DNA of 64,000 nt. It comes from Vicinamibacterales bacterium (GTDB lineage: Bacteria > Acidobacteriota > Vicinamibacteria > Vicinamibacterales > UBA8438). Where the stretch lies: assembly GCA_958296065.1 (NCBI GenBank), contig CATQHX010000070.1:62001-126000 (forward strand), read 5' to 3'. Positions 10,697 to 18,923 of this stretch are shown piece after piece (the stretch's first letter is position 1; each line of letters opens with the position of its first letter). The notes below the pieces were generated by a model that did not search any database, had not been told where the DNA came from, and worked only from the letters and a program-made list of their open reading frames with translations. The translations under genes were made by a program, and so were the position numbers.

Positions 10697-13311
10697 CGAT
10701 CGACCTCGACGATGGAGAGCAGCAGCTCCAGCGCGCGGTCGTAGGTCGGCGCGATCTCCAGGGCGGCGAGCGTCTGGCGCCGGGCCTCGGCGAGCCGACC
10801 CGCCGCGAACAGCGTCTCGGCCAGGTCGGTGTGCGCCGCCACCCTGTCCACCGGCCCGAGGGCAAGCGCCACCTCCAGCTCCCGCACCGCGGTCTCGGTC
10901 CGCCCGGCGTCCTTGGCGATCCGGCCAAGCGTCTGGTGGGGGATCGGATCGAACGGGTCGATCTCGATCAACCGCTCGTAGGCCGCCTGCAACCGGGCGT
11001 CGTCGCCCGCACCCTCCGCCAGCGCGGCGAACCTGCGGACGGCGTCGATCGACGTCTCGTCGTACACGAGCAGGCGTTCCAGCTCCGCCATCGCCCGCTC
11101 GGCGTCGTCCTCCGCTTCCGCGAGACCCGCCAACTGCCCGCGCGGGCTTCCCAGGCCCGTCGCCATGGGCGCCAGCTCGGCCGCGCGCTCGAAGGCGGCG
11201 CGGGCGGCCGCGGTATCGCCGGCTTCGCGCAACGCCTGGCCGAGCCCGAACTGCACGTTGAAGTTGTCCGGCTGTTCCTCCGCCAGCTTCCGCAGCGCCT
11301 CGAGACGCTCCGGACCCTCCGGCAGGTTCTGCGGCCTGTTCTGCAGCGAGCGCCGCAGCGCGCCGAACTGGTCCTCCACCGCCGCGTCGAAGCTCGCCTG
11401 GAGGCGCTCGTAGTCGAGATCGATGCGGGCGAGGGCCTCCTCGGTCTCCAACCCGTCGCCATACGCGCGAATCAGGGTCCGGAGGGCCTCCAAGCCGTAG
11501 ACCTCGATCAGGTGCTCGACCACCACCGAGGCGTGAAAGTAGGAGAGCGATATCGACTCGGGCCGCGTGAACCCGCGGTCGAGCTCGCTGATCGACAGCA
11601 GCGTGCCGCTGTTGAGGGCGTTGGCGAACTCCAGCACCTGGTCGCGGCCCCAGGCGAGGTGCTTGCGCTTCTCCTCGTAGGTCGAGATCCCCTCGCTCAG
11701 CCAGCGCGGGAGCCGCTGGCTGGACATCTGGAGGGTGATGACGTGCGCTATCTCGTGCCACAGGGTCGACATCCAGTTGAAGTCGCCCGGCGGACGGGCG
11801 CGCGGCGAATCGAGCGTGACCACCTGCCCGAAGCAGGCGCCCAGCGCGCCGATCATGCCGGGCAGACCCAGCGTCCGCACCGCGAAGTCGTCGTGGTTCG
11901 GGAACACCTCGACGAGGACGGGGGTCTGGACCGTCATGTCGTACCGCGCGGAGAGCTCGTCGAGCGCCTCCTGGGCGATGTCCAGTACGTACTCCCGCAG
12001 GATCGGCGCCTCGTCGGGATGGAGACGGACGACGAGATCCCCCCGCTCGACGGTCACGAACTCGTCGAGGTTGTCCATCATCTGCAGAAGATTGAAGGTC
12101 ACGACGTCGTAGGGGTCTTCCTCGAACGACCGCTCCAACGCCACGCGCGCTTCCGGTTCGTCACCGGTGCGCAGCAAGTGCATCCCCAACTCGGCGTAGG
12201 CGCGCGTGTTGTCCGGATCGAGCTCCAGCGCTCGCCGGACAAGGGCGACCGCCTCGGGAAAGCGGTAGGCCCGCGCGGTCTGACTGCCCGCGATGCGGTA
12301 GACGTCGCCGTATGCCGGGTTGATTGCCAGCACCCGCTCGACCTCGGCCGCGAAGTCGTCGGTCCGGTCCTCCAGATAGTCGATAGCCGCCAGGAGCGAG
12401 CGCGCCTCCAGGCTGCGCGGGTTGACCTCGAGCGCCCTTCCGATCGACTCGCGCGCGGCGTCGCGGTTGCGGTCGCCCAGCTCCAGCTCCGCGACGAACA
12501 GGTGCGCCCCGATGTTCGAGTCGTCGACGCCGAGGGCGCGCTCCACCGCCCCGCGGGCCACCGGCGGGTTCTCATTCGCCAGCACCCGCGCCATACCGAC
12601 CAGGGCCGGAACCCAGTCTTCGTCGAGCTTCAACGCGTCCTGAAACGACTGCAGCGCGTCCGGATTGTTGTATTTCTCGAGGAAGAGCTCGCCCCAGGTG
12701 GTGTGGATCGCGGGATCGTCGGGCAGCACGCGCGCGGCGCCGCGAAGGAACGTGTTGGCCCGCCGGAAGCCTCCCGCGGCGCGCGAGGCAAGCGCGCCGT
12801 AGTACTGCGACAGACCGTCGAACGAGTTCAGCCCCCTGACGATGACCGCCTCGAGCAGCGGGACCGCCTCGCCGGCACGCCCGAGCGTCACAAGCAGGCG
12901 GGCGAGCTCCAGACCGGCCACGCTGCTCGGGGCCTCCCGCACGACGGGCGCCAGCAGCGCCTCTGCATCATCGTATTCCCCCACCTCGATCAGCAGCCGG
13001 GCGCGGAGCGCGGCTGCCGCGGGGTCCGACGCATCGCGACTGGCGGCAAGTTCTTCCGCCGCCTGACGATCACCGTGCGCGAGAGCACGGGTTGCGTCCC
13101 GGTGGAACTGCACTTCCGGGGTAAGCTCGTCGGCCGGTTGGCCCGCACCCGTTCCGGGAAGGAGCACCGCCAGCAGGAAGAACGCGAGCGCCCCCACGGA
13201 ACGAAGACGGTGCGAAAAAGCAGCACACGAAGGGCAGCACGCCCGGCGGGAACAGGGCCTTGCGGGTCGAACACGGCGGAACATCGAACGCGCCGGCAGT
13301 GGAACGACCAT
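10693..13311 (-). CDS. TPR-repeat protein with gluzincin-type metallopeptidase domain
   Basis: 872 residues; first gene of the MoxR cluster. A signal or anchor segment at about 38-58 (VGALAFFLLAVLLPG) is followed by many TPR units, then a peptidase MA-like domain with LWHEIAHVITLQM (HExxH, near residue 518) and LPRWLSEGISTYEEK, whose Glu is the likely third zinc ligand. A second TPR array fills the C-terminal third. The motifs indicate a zinc peptidase or a scaffold using that fold, probably in the periplasm. The ATG at 13311 lies 6 bases from a TATAAT box shared with the divergent gene at 13335, so the operon mRNA is probably leaderless. Confidence 0.88.
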   Translation of the reverse strand: MVVPLPARSMFRRVRPARPCSRRACCPSCAAFSHRLRSVGALAFFLLAVLLPGTGAGQPADELTPEVQFHRDATRALAHGDRQAAEELAASRDASDPAAAALRARLLIEVGEYDDAEALLAPVVREAPSSVAGLELARLLVTLGRAGEAVPLLEAVIVRGLNSFDGLSQYYGALASRAAGGFRRANTFLRGAARVLPDDPAIHTTWGELFLEKYNNPDALQSFQDALKLDEDWVPALVGMARVLANENPPVARGAVERALGVDDSNIGAHLFVAELELGDRNRDAARESIGRALEVNPRSLEARSLLAAIDYLEDRTDDFAAEVERVLAINPAYGDVYRIAGSQTARAYRFPEAVALVRRALELDPDNTRAYAELGMHLLRTGDEPEARVALERSFEEDPYDVVTFNLLQMMDNLDEFVTVERGDLVVRLHPDEAPILREYVLDIAQEALDELSARYDMTVQTPVLVEVFPNHDDFAVRTLGLPGMIGALGACFGQVVTLDSPRARPPGDFNWMSTLWHEIAHVITLQMSSQRLPRWLSEGISTYEEKRKHLAWGRDQVLEFANALNSGTLLSISELDRGFTRPESISLSYFHASVVVEHLIEVYGLEALRTLIRAYGDGLETEEALARIDLDYERLQASFDAAVEDQFGALRRSLQNRPQNLPEGPERLEALRKLAEEQPDNFNVQFGLGQALREAGDTAAARAAFERAAELAPMATGLGSPRGQLAGLAEAEDDAERAMAELERLLVYDETSIDAVRRFAALAEGAGDDARLQAAYERLIEIDPFDPIPHQTLGRIAKDAGRTETAVRELEVALALGPVDRVAAHTDLAETLFAAGRLAEARRQTLAALEIAPTYDRALELLLSIVEVDR

Positions 13312-13317
13312 TTCGCG

Positions 13318-13327
13318 ATTATATAGT
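13318..13327. promoter_or_regulatory. Bidirectional -10 element shared by two leaderless genes
   Basis: The 10 bases contain TATAAT on the minus strand (13318-13323) and TATAGT on the plus strand (13322-13327). The first ends 6 bases before the ATG at 13311; the second ends 7 bases before the ATG at 13335. Both directions therefore fit leaderless initiation. The two start codons have only 23 bases between them, leaving no room for ribosome binding sites. Confidence 0.65.
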
Positions 13328-13334
13328 CCGTAGC

Positions 13335-14069
13335 ATGCGGTTTCCCGTCGCCCGGCTCGCCGCCCGGGTGTATGTCGTGGCCGGTTCGGCAGCGTTCGTG
13401 ACGTCGCTCGGCTATTTCGCCTACGTGTACGGCGTCCGTCTCGGCGACGCCGGCGCGTCGTCGACGCCGCTCGGCGTCGCTCGAGGACTCGCCGTCAACG
13501 CGGGCTGCTTCAGCGCCTTCGCCCTCCACCACAGCCTGCTGGCGCGTAGCGGCGCCAAGCGCCGGTTCGCGGATCACCTTCCGGATGGCCTGGAGCGAGC
13601 GACCTATGTGTGGATCGCCAGCATCCTGTTCGCGCTCACCTGTGCCTGGTGGCAACCGCTTCCCGGCGATCTCTACCGCGCCGGCGGGCTGATGCGGGCC
13701 GCCTGCTTCGCCGTCCAGGCGACCGGCATCGCACTGGTCTTCCGCGGCGGGGCGGTGCTCGACCTCGGTGAGCTGGTCGGACTGCGGCAAGTCCGTTCCG
13801 TTCCGGGCGGCGCGGGCGATCGGGCACCCGAACTGCGAGTCCGCGGTCCGTACCGTCGACTGCGCCACCCGCTGTACGCCGGGCTGCTCCTGGTGTTGCT
13901 GGGGACCCCCGACATGACGTTCAGCCGGCTGTGCTTCGCCGTGCTCAGCACCGTGTACGTCGTCGCTGCCATCCCCTGGGAAGAGCGCGACATGGTCACC
14001 CGGTTCGGAGCGCACTACGACCGCTACCGCGCGGACGTCCCCTGGCGGCTGGTTCCCGGAATCTACTAG
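13335..14069 (+). CDS. Isoprenylcysteine-methyltransferase-like (ICMT/NnrU-type) membrane protein
   Basis: 244 residues with about six hydrophobic helices. The C-terminal third carries the ICMT-type SAM-binding pattern: VRGPYRRLRHPLYAGLLLVL, then IPWEERDMVTRFGAHYDRY and VPWRLVP. Members methylate small substrates, lipids or thiols at the membrane; the substrate here cannot be read. A longer in-frame start at 13260 exists, but it would lie upstream of the TATAGT box and inside the divergent gene, so the ATG at 13335 was chosen. Presumably leaderless. Confidence 0.8.
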   Translation: MRFPVARLAARVYVVAGSAAFVTSLGYFAYVYGVRLGDAGASSTPLGVARGLAVNAGCFSAFALHHSLLARSGAKRRFADHLPDGLERATYVWIASILFALTCAWWQPLPGDLYRAGGLMRAACFAVQATGIALVFRGGAVLDLGELVGLRQVRSVPGGAGDRAPELRVRGPYRRLRHPLYAGLLLVLLGTPDMTFSRLCFAVLSTVYVVAAIPWEERDMVTRFGAHYDRYRADVPWRLVPGIY

Positions 14070-14148
14070 AAGAACGCGAGGTTACGGCGGATGCGCGCAT
14101 GATACCTGCCGCCACTCTCTCGCAGGCGCCGCGAACTCCCCGGACCCC

Positions 14149-15255
14149 ATGATGCCGGTCGTCGTGTTTGCCATCTCCGGTCACGGCTTTGGCCATGCGT
14201 CGCGCCAGACCGAGATCATGCGCGCCCTGCACCGACAGGTCCCGAACGTAGCCATCGAGATCCGGACCACCGCCCCGCGGTGGCTCTTCGAGCGCGCACT
14301 TCCCTTCCCGTTCGCGTTCGAGGCGGTCGAGGTCGATACGGGCGTCGTCCAGATCGACAGCCTGACCGTCGACGTTGGCGCTTCGATTGCCCGCGCCGCG
14401 GCGTTCCACCGCACCCTCGACGAGCGCGTCGAAGCGGAGGCTCGCGCGCTGACGGCGAGAAGGGCCAACCTGGTGGTCGCCGACATCCCGCCGTTGGCCT
14501 GCGCGGCGGCGGCGCTTGCGGGAATCCCCGCCATCGCCGTCGGCAACTTCACGTGGGACTGGATCTACGCGGGCTACCCGGAAACGGCAGGGGTAGCGCC
14601 CGACCTGGTCCCGGCGATCGAAGATGCCTACGCGAGCGCGTCCGCGGCCTGGCGGCTCCCCCTCCACGGAGGCTTCGAAGCGCTCCGGACCGTCAACGAC
14701 GCACCCCTCGTGGCGAGGCGGTCGACCAGGGATCCGGGCGAAGTCCGTGAGCGGCTCGGCCTTCCACGCGACCGAACGCTCGCGCTGTTCGCTTTCGGAC
14801 GCTATGGCATCGGCAACATCGACTGGTCGGAGGTGTGCCGGATGCGAGGGTGTCACGTCGTCTTCGCCAGCGGCTCGCACGCGGACCGCGGTCCGCATGG
14901 CGATACCTTCACCACCCTCGACGAGAGCGCGATGGCCGGCCAAGGCATGGCGTTCGAAGATCTCGTGGCAGCGGTCGATATCGTCGTCACGAAGCCGGGG
15001 TACGGGATGATCGCCGAATGCGCCGCGAACGACACCGCGATGCTCTACACGTCGCGCGGGCGGTTTCCGGAGTACGACGTCCTGGTGGCAGGCCTGCCGG
15101 CGCTCACCCGTGCGGCGTTCATCGACCGCGACACCCTGTTCGCGGGACGCTGGGAGAAGCACCTGGAACGGCTTCTGGGCATGCCACGTCCGGACCCTCC
15201 GGCGGTGAACGGAGCGCAGGTCGTGGCGGGCGGACTCGCGGCGTGTCTCGGGTGA
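14149..15255 (+). CDS. GT-B fold glycosyltransferase-like protein
   Basis: 368 residues, start ATG-ATG at 14149. The N-terminus FAISGHGFGHASRQTEIM is the glycine/histidine loop of GT-B enzymes related to MurG/GT28 and to the N-terminal half of plant L-arabinokinases. The C-terminal nucleotide-binding motif VVTKPGYGMIAEC matches the same group. Cytoplasmic, probably uses a nucleotide sugar; acceptor unknown. It lies 79 bases after the methyltransferase-like gene and ends 12 bases from the convergent gene at 15268, with no hairpin between. Confidence 0.8.
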   Translation: MMPVVVFAISGHGFGHASRQTEIMRALHRQVPNVAIEIRTTAPRWLFERALPFPFAFEAVEVDTGVVQIDSLTVDVGASIARAAAFHRTLDERVEAEARALTARRANLVVADIPPLACAAAALAGIPAIAVGNFTWDWIYAGYPETAGVAPDLVPAIEDAYASASAAWRLPLHGGFEALRTVNDAPLVARRSTRDPGEVRERLGLPRDRTLALFAFGRYGIGNIDWSEVCRMRGCHVVFASGSHADRGPHGDTFTTLDESAMAGQGMAFEDLVAAVDIVVTKPGYGMIAECAANDTAMLYTSRGRFPEYDVLVAGLPALTRAAFIDRDTLFAGRWEKHLERLLGMPRPDPPAVNGAQVVAGGLAACLG

Positions 15256-15267
15256 TGCCCCGGGCCT

Positions 15268-15972
15268 TCAGTCCTTGTTACAGGTAACGAGCGACCAGAT
15301 GCGGGGAATATTGACCTTCTCGATCGAGACCGGCGTCAGATCGGCCTGGGCGAGGAAGGCCGGCAGGTCCAGATCGGCCTTGAAACCGATGTAGACGGTG
15401 AGCGGCGAGATGAGGCGCTCGGCACGCGCGACGAAGCGATTGGAGCTGAGAAAGTGATTGAGGAAGACGAAACGCCCCCCGGGGCGGCAGACCCGCCGCA
15501 TCTCCCGCGCGACCGCCACCGGATCCGACACGACGCTCATGACGTACGGCGCATACACGAGATCGAACGAATCGTCCGGGAACTGCAGGCGCGCCGCGTT
15601 CATCTGCATCAGACGGACGTTGCGGACCTTGTGGGCAGCGAGCCGGCGGGCCGCTTTCTCCAGCATCTTCGCGGCCACGTCGATGCCGGTCACCGTGACA
15701 TTGCCGGGGTACAGGGTCGCGTTTATCCCGGTACCGACGCCAACTTCGAGCACGTCGTCGCCAGGCTGCAGATCGAGCTTCCGGATGGCCTCGAGACGCC
15801 CCGTGTGCAGGGTCGCCCCGAAGAGCCAATCGTCGATGACCGCGATCTTGTTGTAGACGGCCTCGACGAAGGAACTCTCGACGACGGCCGCGGATAGCGC
15901 TCTCGTCTGCGGATCCGAACAGAGATCGTCGTCGGAATTCCTCTGCAGAAGAGTCACGCCGGGGACCGCCAA
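15268..15972 (-). CDS. SAM-dependent methyltransferase (PmtA-like)
   Basis: 234 residues from a TTG at 15972; a GTG at 15957 is an equally possible start. Motif I is DVLEVGVGTGINATLYP, with acidic strand-2 VTGIDVAAKML and motif GRFVFLNHF. The N-terminal VYNKIAVIDDWLFG and overall spacing resemble bacterial phosphatidylethanolamine N-methyltransferases of the Rhodobacter PmtA type, so membrane-lipid methylation is a reasonable guess. Ubiquinone/menaquinone-type methyltransferases are the alternative. Confidence 0.75.
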   Translation of the reverse strand: MAVPGVTLLQRNSDDDLCSDPQTRALSAAVVESSFVEAVYNKIAVIDDWLFGATLHTGRLEAIRKLDLQPGDDVLEVGVGTGINATLYPGNVTVTGIDVAAKMLEKAARRLAAHKVRNVRLMQMNAARLQFPDDSFDLVYAPYVMSVVSDPVAVAREMRRVCRPGGRFVFLNHFLSSNRFVARAERLISPLTVYIGFKADLDLPAFLAQADLTPVSIEKVNIPRIWSLVTCNKD

Positions 15973-16106
15973 TCGTCGTGCTTGGCAGCGAGCACCCGCC
16001 GCTCCATGATGAAGAAGGCTCGCACGTCTATCGATTCGTCAAGGGACTCCGGCGACTATAGCGTGTTGGTCGGCTGGTCGCAAGGAACGGACACTCCGGC
16101 ATTCGC

Positions 16107-16112
16107 TATAGT
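16107..16112 (+). promoter_or_regulatory. -10 box upstream of lytS-like kinase
   Basis: TATAGT with 9 bases to the GTG at 16122. Transcription would start within a few bases of the start codon. No clear -35. Confidence 0.45.
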
Positions 16113-16121
16113 GCCCCGGAC

Positions 16122-17447
16122 GTGCCGCCGGAAGCCCGATTCCTGACCACCGCGCAGCAGGTGCTGCTGACCACGCTGGTGGTGAAGCTCGCCGTGGTGG
16201 CGACGCTCTCCACCATGCTTGTCCGGTTCCGTCAGTTCCGGCGGATTCTGCTCACTGAGCAGCGCGCGTGGCGGGAGCGTCTGGTGTTCGCGTTCAGCCT
16301 TGGAATCCCCCTGCTGGGCGGCATCATCGCCCGGCTGGTCCTCGGCTACGACGCGGCGGATTTCTCACTGGCCGGTCCGTTTCTCGCCGGATTGATCGCC
16401 GGTCCGTACGCGGGCGCCATCGTCGGTGTGCTCGTCGGCACGCCGGCCCTGCTGGGGGGAGAGGTGGCAGCCATGCCGTTCGCGGTCGGCTGCGGGTTCG
16501 CCGGCGGCGGCCTGCGCGAGGTCTGTCCGAAGGAAGCCATCTGGCACCTGTCGCCGTTGATTTTCGCGGACCTGCACCGGCACGCGTGGCAACTCGTGCG
16601 ACGGTTCCACGTCGACTGGCTGCTGGTTCTTGCCGTCGCCCCCGTCGGCCTGGAGGTGATTCGGCAGGCCCTGGGAGTCCGGTTCGGGACTGGTGTCATC
16701 TTCTTCTTCGAGATCGAGAACCTGTGGCTCGGGGTGCTGGCGATGCTCTCCACCGTGTTGAGCGTGGCCATCCCGATCAAGATCTGGAACACGGCCAGGA
16801 TCGAGCACCGCCTGCAGGAGCAGGAGAAGCTCCTGATGGCGGCGCGCGTCGAGGCGCTGTCGAGCCAGATACACCCTCATTTCCTCTTCAATACCCTCAC
16901 GTCGATCTCGTCGCTGATTCGTTCGCAGCCGGAGACGGCGCGGGAGTTGATTCTCAAGCTCTCCGTAATGCTGCGCCGGATGCTGAAGACGCAGGAACAG
17001 TTCGTCACCCTGCGCGAAGAGCTCGCGTCCATCAACGAGTACCTGGCCATCGAAGCCGTCCGATTCGGACCCACGCTGGTCGTCGAACAGCGCATCAGCC
17101 CCGACAGTCTCGACCTGATCATCCCGAGCATGGTGCTCCAGCCGCTCGTCGAGAATTCGATCAAGCACGGCATCGAAAAGAAGGTTGGCGGTGGGCGTAT
17201 CATCATCCAGAGCCGCCGCACGCGCGGCCATGGCGTCATCGAGGTGATCGACAACGGAGCCGGCATGGCCGACACCGATGTCGGGCGCAGCCGCGAGGGC
17301 GGAATCGGCCTGCGCAACGTCGACGAGCGGTTGCGCGTCATATACGGTGAGAACTACCCGTTGCGGCTGGAGAGCACACCGGGGGAGGGAACGTGCGCGC
17401 GCATAGAGATTCCGGTTCCAACCGCGCCGCGGAGCGCGTCGGCCTGA
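16122..17447 (+). CDS. LytS-type sensor histidine kinase
   Basis: 441 residues from a GTG. Five to six N-terminal helices form a 5TM-LYT-type sensor (LLGGIIARLVLGYD, LAGLIAGPYAGAIVGVLVGT). A short coiled linker (RIEHRLQEQEKLLMAARVE) leads to the His_kinase domain with the phospho-acceptor in QIHPHFLFNTLTSI. The ATPase domain has an N box LVENSIKHG, G1 DNGAGM and G2 GIGLRNVDER. This is the LytS/YehU class, paired with LytTR regulators. The stop is one base before the regulator start, so the two are co-translated. Confidence 0.92.
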   Translation: MPPEARFLTTAQQVLLTTLVVKLAVVATLSTMLVRFRQFRRILLTEQRAWRERLVFAFSLGIPLLGGIIARLVLGYDAADFSLAGPFLAGLIAGPYAGAIVGVLVGTPALLGGEVAAMPFAVGCGFAGGGLREVCPKEAIWHLSPLIFADLHRHAWQLVRRFHVDWLLVLAVAPVGLEVIRQALGVRFGTGVIFFFEIENLWLGVLAMLSTVLSVAIPIKIWNTARIEHRLQEQEKLLMAARVEALSSQIHPHFLFNTLTSISSLIRSQPETARELILKLSVMLRRMLKTQEQFVTLREELASINEYLAIEAVRFGPTLVVEQRISPDSLDLIIPSMVLQPLVENSIKHGIEKKVGGGRIIIQSRRTRGHGVIEVIDNGAGMADTDVGRSREGGIGLRNVDERLRVIYGENYPLRLESTPGEGTCARIEIPVPTAPRSASA

Positions 17448-17448
17448 G

Positions 17449-18237
17449 ATGATTCGTACCGTGGTGGTCGACGACGAGCGGCTCGCCCGCAACGAGCTCT
17501 GCTTCCAGCTCGAGCAACTCGAGGACGTGGAGATCATCGGCCAGGCGGGGGACGGCCTGCAGGCTCTCGAGGTCATCGACCAGTTGCGGCCGGACCTGGT
17601 GCTGCTCGACGTACAGATGCCCGGCAGGACCGGTTTCGAGGTGGCTCGCGAGCTCGTGGATCGGGACAATACCCCTCGGGTGGTCTTCGTGACCGCTTAT
17701 GATCAGCATGCGATCGAGGCGTTCGAGGTCAACGCCGTCGACTACCTGCTGAAGCCGGTCGAGCCCGGCCGGCTCGCCCGAACGATAGCCCGGGTGCGGC
17801 GTCTGGTGGAACCGGCACAGCGGCCGGGAGAACAGCCGGCAGCGCTGCAGGCCGGCGATCTCGAGCGGATCGTGGACCTCGTTGCACAGCGCCGCGGGCG
17901 CCGGGAACCCATCGCCGTCACGGTGGGTGAGCGGCTCGTGCTCGTGCAGCCCAAGGACATCGTGTTCGCATCCCTCATGGACGACACAATCACTGTCGTC
18001 ACCGGTACACTGAACGGCGCCGCGAGCTTCCGGACGCTGGACGAGCTGCATTCACATCTCGACCCGGACGTCTTTTGGCGCGTTCACCGGTCGCACGTGG
18101 TGAACATCCACAAGATCAAGGAGATAGTCCCGTGGTTCAGCCGGAACTACATTCTCAAGATGAAGGACCCGAAGGGCACGGAGATCCCGGTCAGCCGGAC
18201 ACAGACGAAGCGCCTGCGCGAGTACCTCAGCCTCTAG
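17449..18237 (+). CDS. LytTR-family response regulator
   Basis: 262 residues. Receiver domain with VVVDDERLARNEL acidic pair, phospho-Asp in LVLLDVQMPG, Thr in VFVTAYD and Lys in DYLLKPV. The C-terminal LytTR DNA-binding domain spans about 160-262 (ITVVTGTLNGAASFRTLDEL, FWRVHRSHVVNIHKIKE, TEIPVSRTQTKRLREYL). It is activated by the kinase encoded just upstream and should bind paired direct repeats at target promoters; none were identified here. Confidence 0.94.
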   Translation: MIRTVVVDDERLARNELCFQLEQLEDVEIIGQAGDGLQALEVIDQLRPDLVLLDVQMPGRTGFEVARELVDRDNTPRVVFVTAYDQHAIEAFEVNAVDYLLKPVEPGRLARTIARVRRLVEPAQRPGEQPAALQAGDLERIVDLVAQRRGRREPIAVTVGERLVLVQPKDIVFASLMDDTITVVTGTLNGAASFRTLDELHSHLDPDVFWRVHRSHVVNIHKIKEIVPWFSRNYILKMKDPKGTEIPVSRTQTKRLREYLSL

Positions 18238-18284
18238 AGCCGGGCGACTCGATCGAGGAACGCATCCGACAGGACCTGGATGCC

Positions 18285-18293
18285 GGGGGGGGG
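18285..18293 (+). repeat. G9 homopolymer at the 5' end of lepB
   Basis: Nine consecutive G bases begin 2 bases after an ATG (18280-18282). In the assembled sequence that ATG is out of frame with lepB. One extra G would place it in frame, giving a Pro/Gly-rich N-terminus that runs into the protease. Confidence 0.7.
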
Positions 18294-18347
18294 CCGCCGC
18301 CGGGGGCGCCGCCGGCCGAGCCGCCGCCCTTGCCGGAGTCGACGCGG

Positions 18348-18878
18348 GTGCACACGTTCCTGGTCCGCGCGGGCGAAGAACTGGTGGCGTGGTTGAAGAC
18401 GTTCGCCTCGGCCGCGGTCTACGCCACGCTCATCGTGACCTTCGGGTTCCAGGTAGCGCGGGTCGAAGGCAAGAGCATGCAACCGACGCTCGAGGATCAG
18501 GATCGGCTGATCGTGAACAAGGCCATCTACAGGTTCTTCGAGGATCCGCAACCGGGCGACATCGTGATGCACTACTACCCGGCCGATCCCGACAAGTCCT
18601 TCGTCAAGCGGATCATCGCGGAGGCCGGCGACACCGTGCGCATCGAGGACGGCACGGTCTACGTGAACGAGGTGCCGTTTCCCGACGCCATCCCCGCCCG
18701 GTTCCGGAGTCACGAGGACTACGGGCCCGAGGTCATCCAGGACGCATACTACTTCGTCATGGGAGACCACCGGAACAACAGCTCCGACAGCCGTGCCTGG
18801 GGTCAGGTGCCGAAGAAGTACATCGTCGGGAAGGTCCAGCTCCGCTGGTGGCCGCTGAGGGACGCGACCATGTTCTGA
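18348..18878 (+). CDS. lepB: Signal peptidase I
   Basis: About 176 residues from a GTG at 18348; TTG at 18330 is another in-frame option and the frame is open further upstream. A membrane helix (AAVYATLIVTFGFQVARV) is followed by the catalytic Ser in GKSMQPTL, the catalytic Lys in KSFVKRIIAEAGDTV and box E GDHRNNSSDSR. Cleaves signal peptides on the outer face of the cytoplasmic membrane. The Pro/Gly-rich upstream region contains a G9 tract next to an out-of-frame ATG, so the true start is uncertain. It follows the LytTR regulator within about 110 bases on the same strand. Confidence 0.9.
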   Translation: MHTFLVRAGEELVAWLKTFASAAVYATLIVTFGFQVARVEGKSMQPTLEDQDRLIVNKAIYRFFEDPQPGDIVMHYYPADPDKSFVKRIIAEAGDTVRIEDGTVYVNEVPFPDAIPARFRSHEDYGPEVIQDAYYFVMGDHRNNSSDSRAWGQVPKKYIVGKVQLRWWPLRDATMF

Positions 18879-18883
18879 GAAGC

Positions 18884-18907
18884 GGCGGCGGCACGGTCGG
18901 CGCCGCC
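18884..18907. terminator. Hairpin between convergent lepB and fadD-like genes
   Basis: Seven-base perfect stem GGCGGCG/CGCCGCC with a 10-base loop, just after the lepB stop. No T tract. Confidence 0.4.
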
Positions 18908-18923
18908 CCACAGAGGCGCGCTG

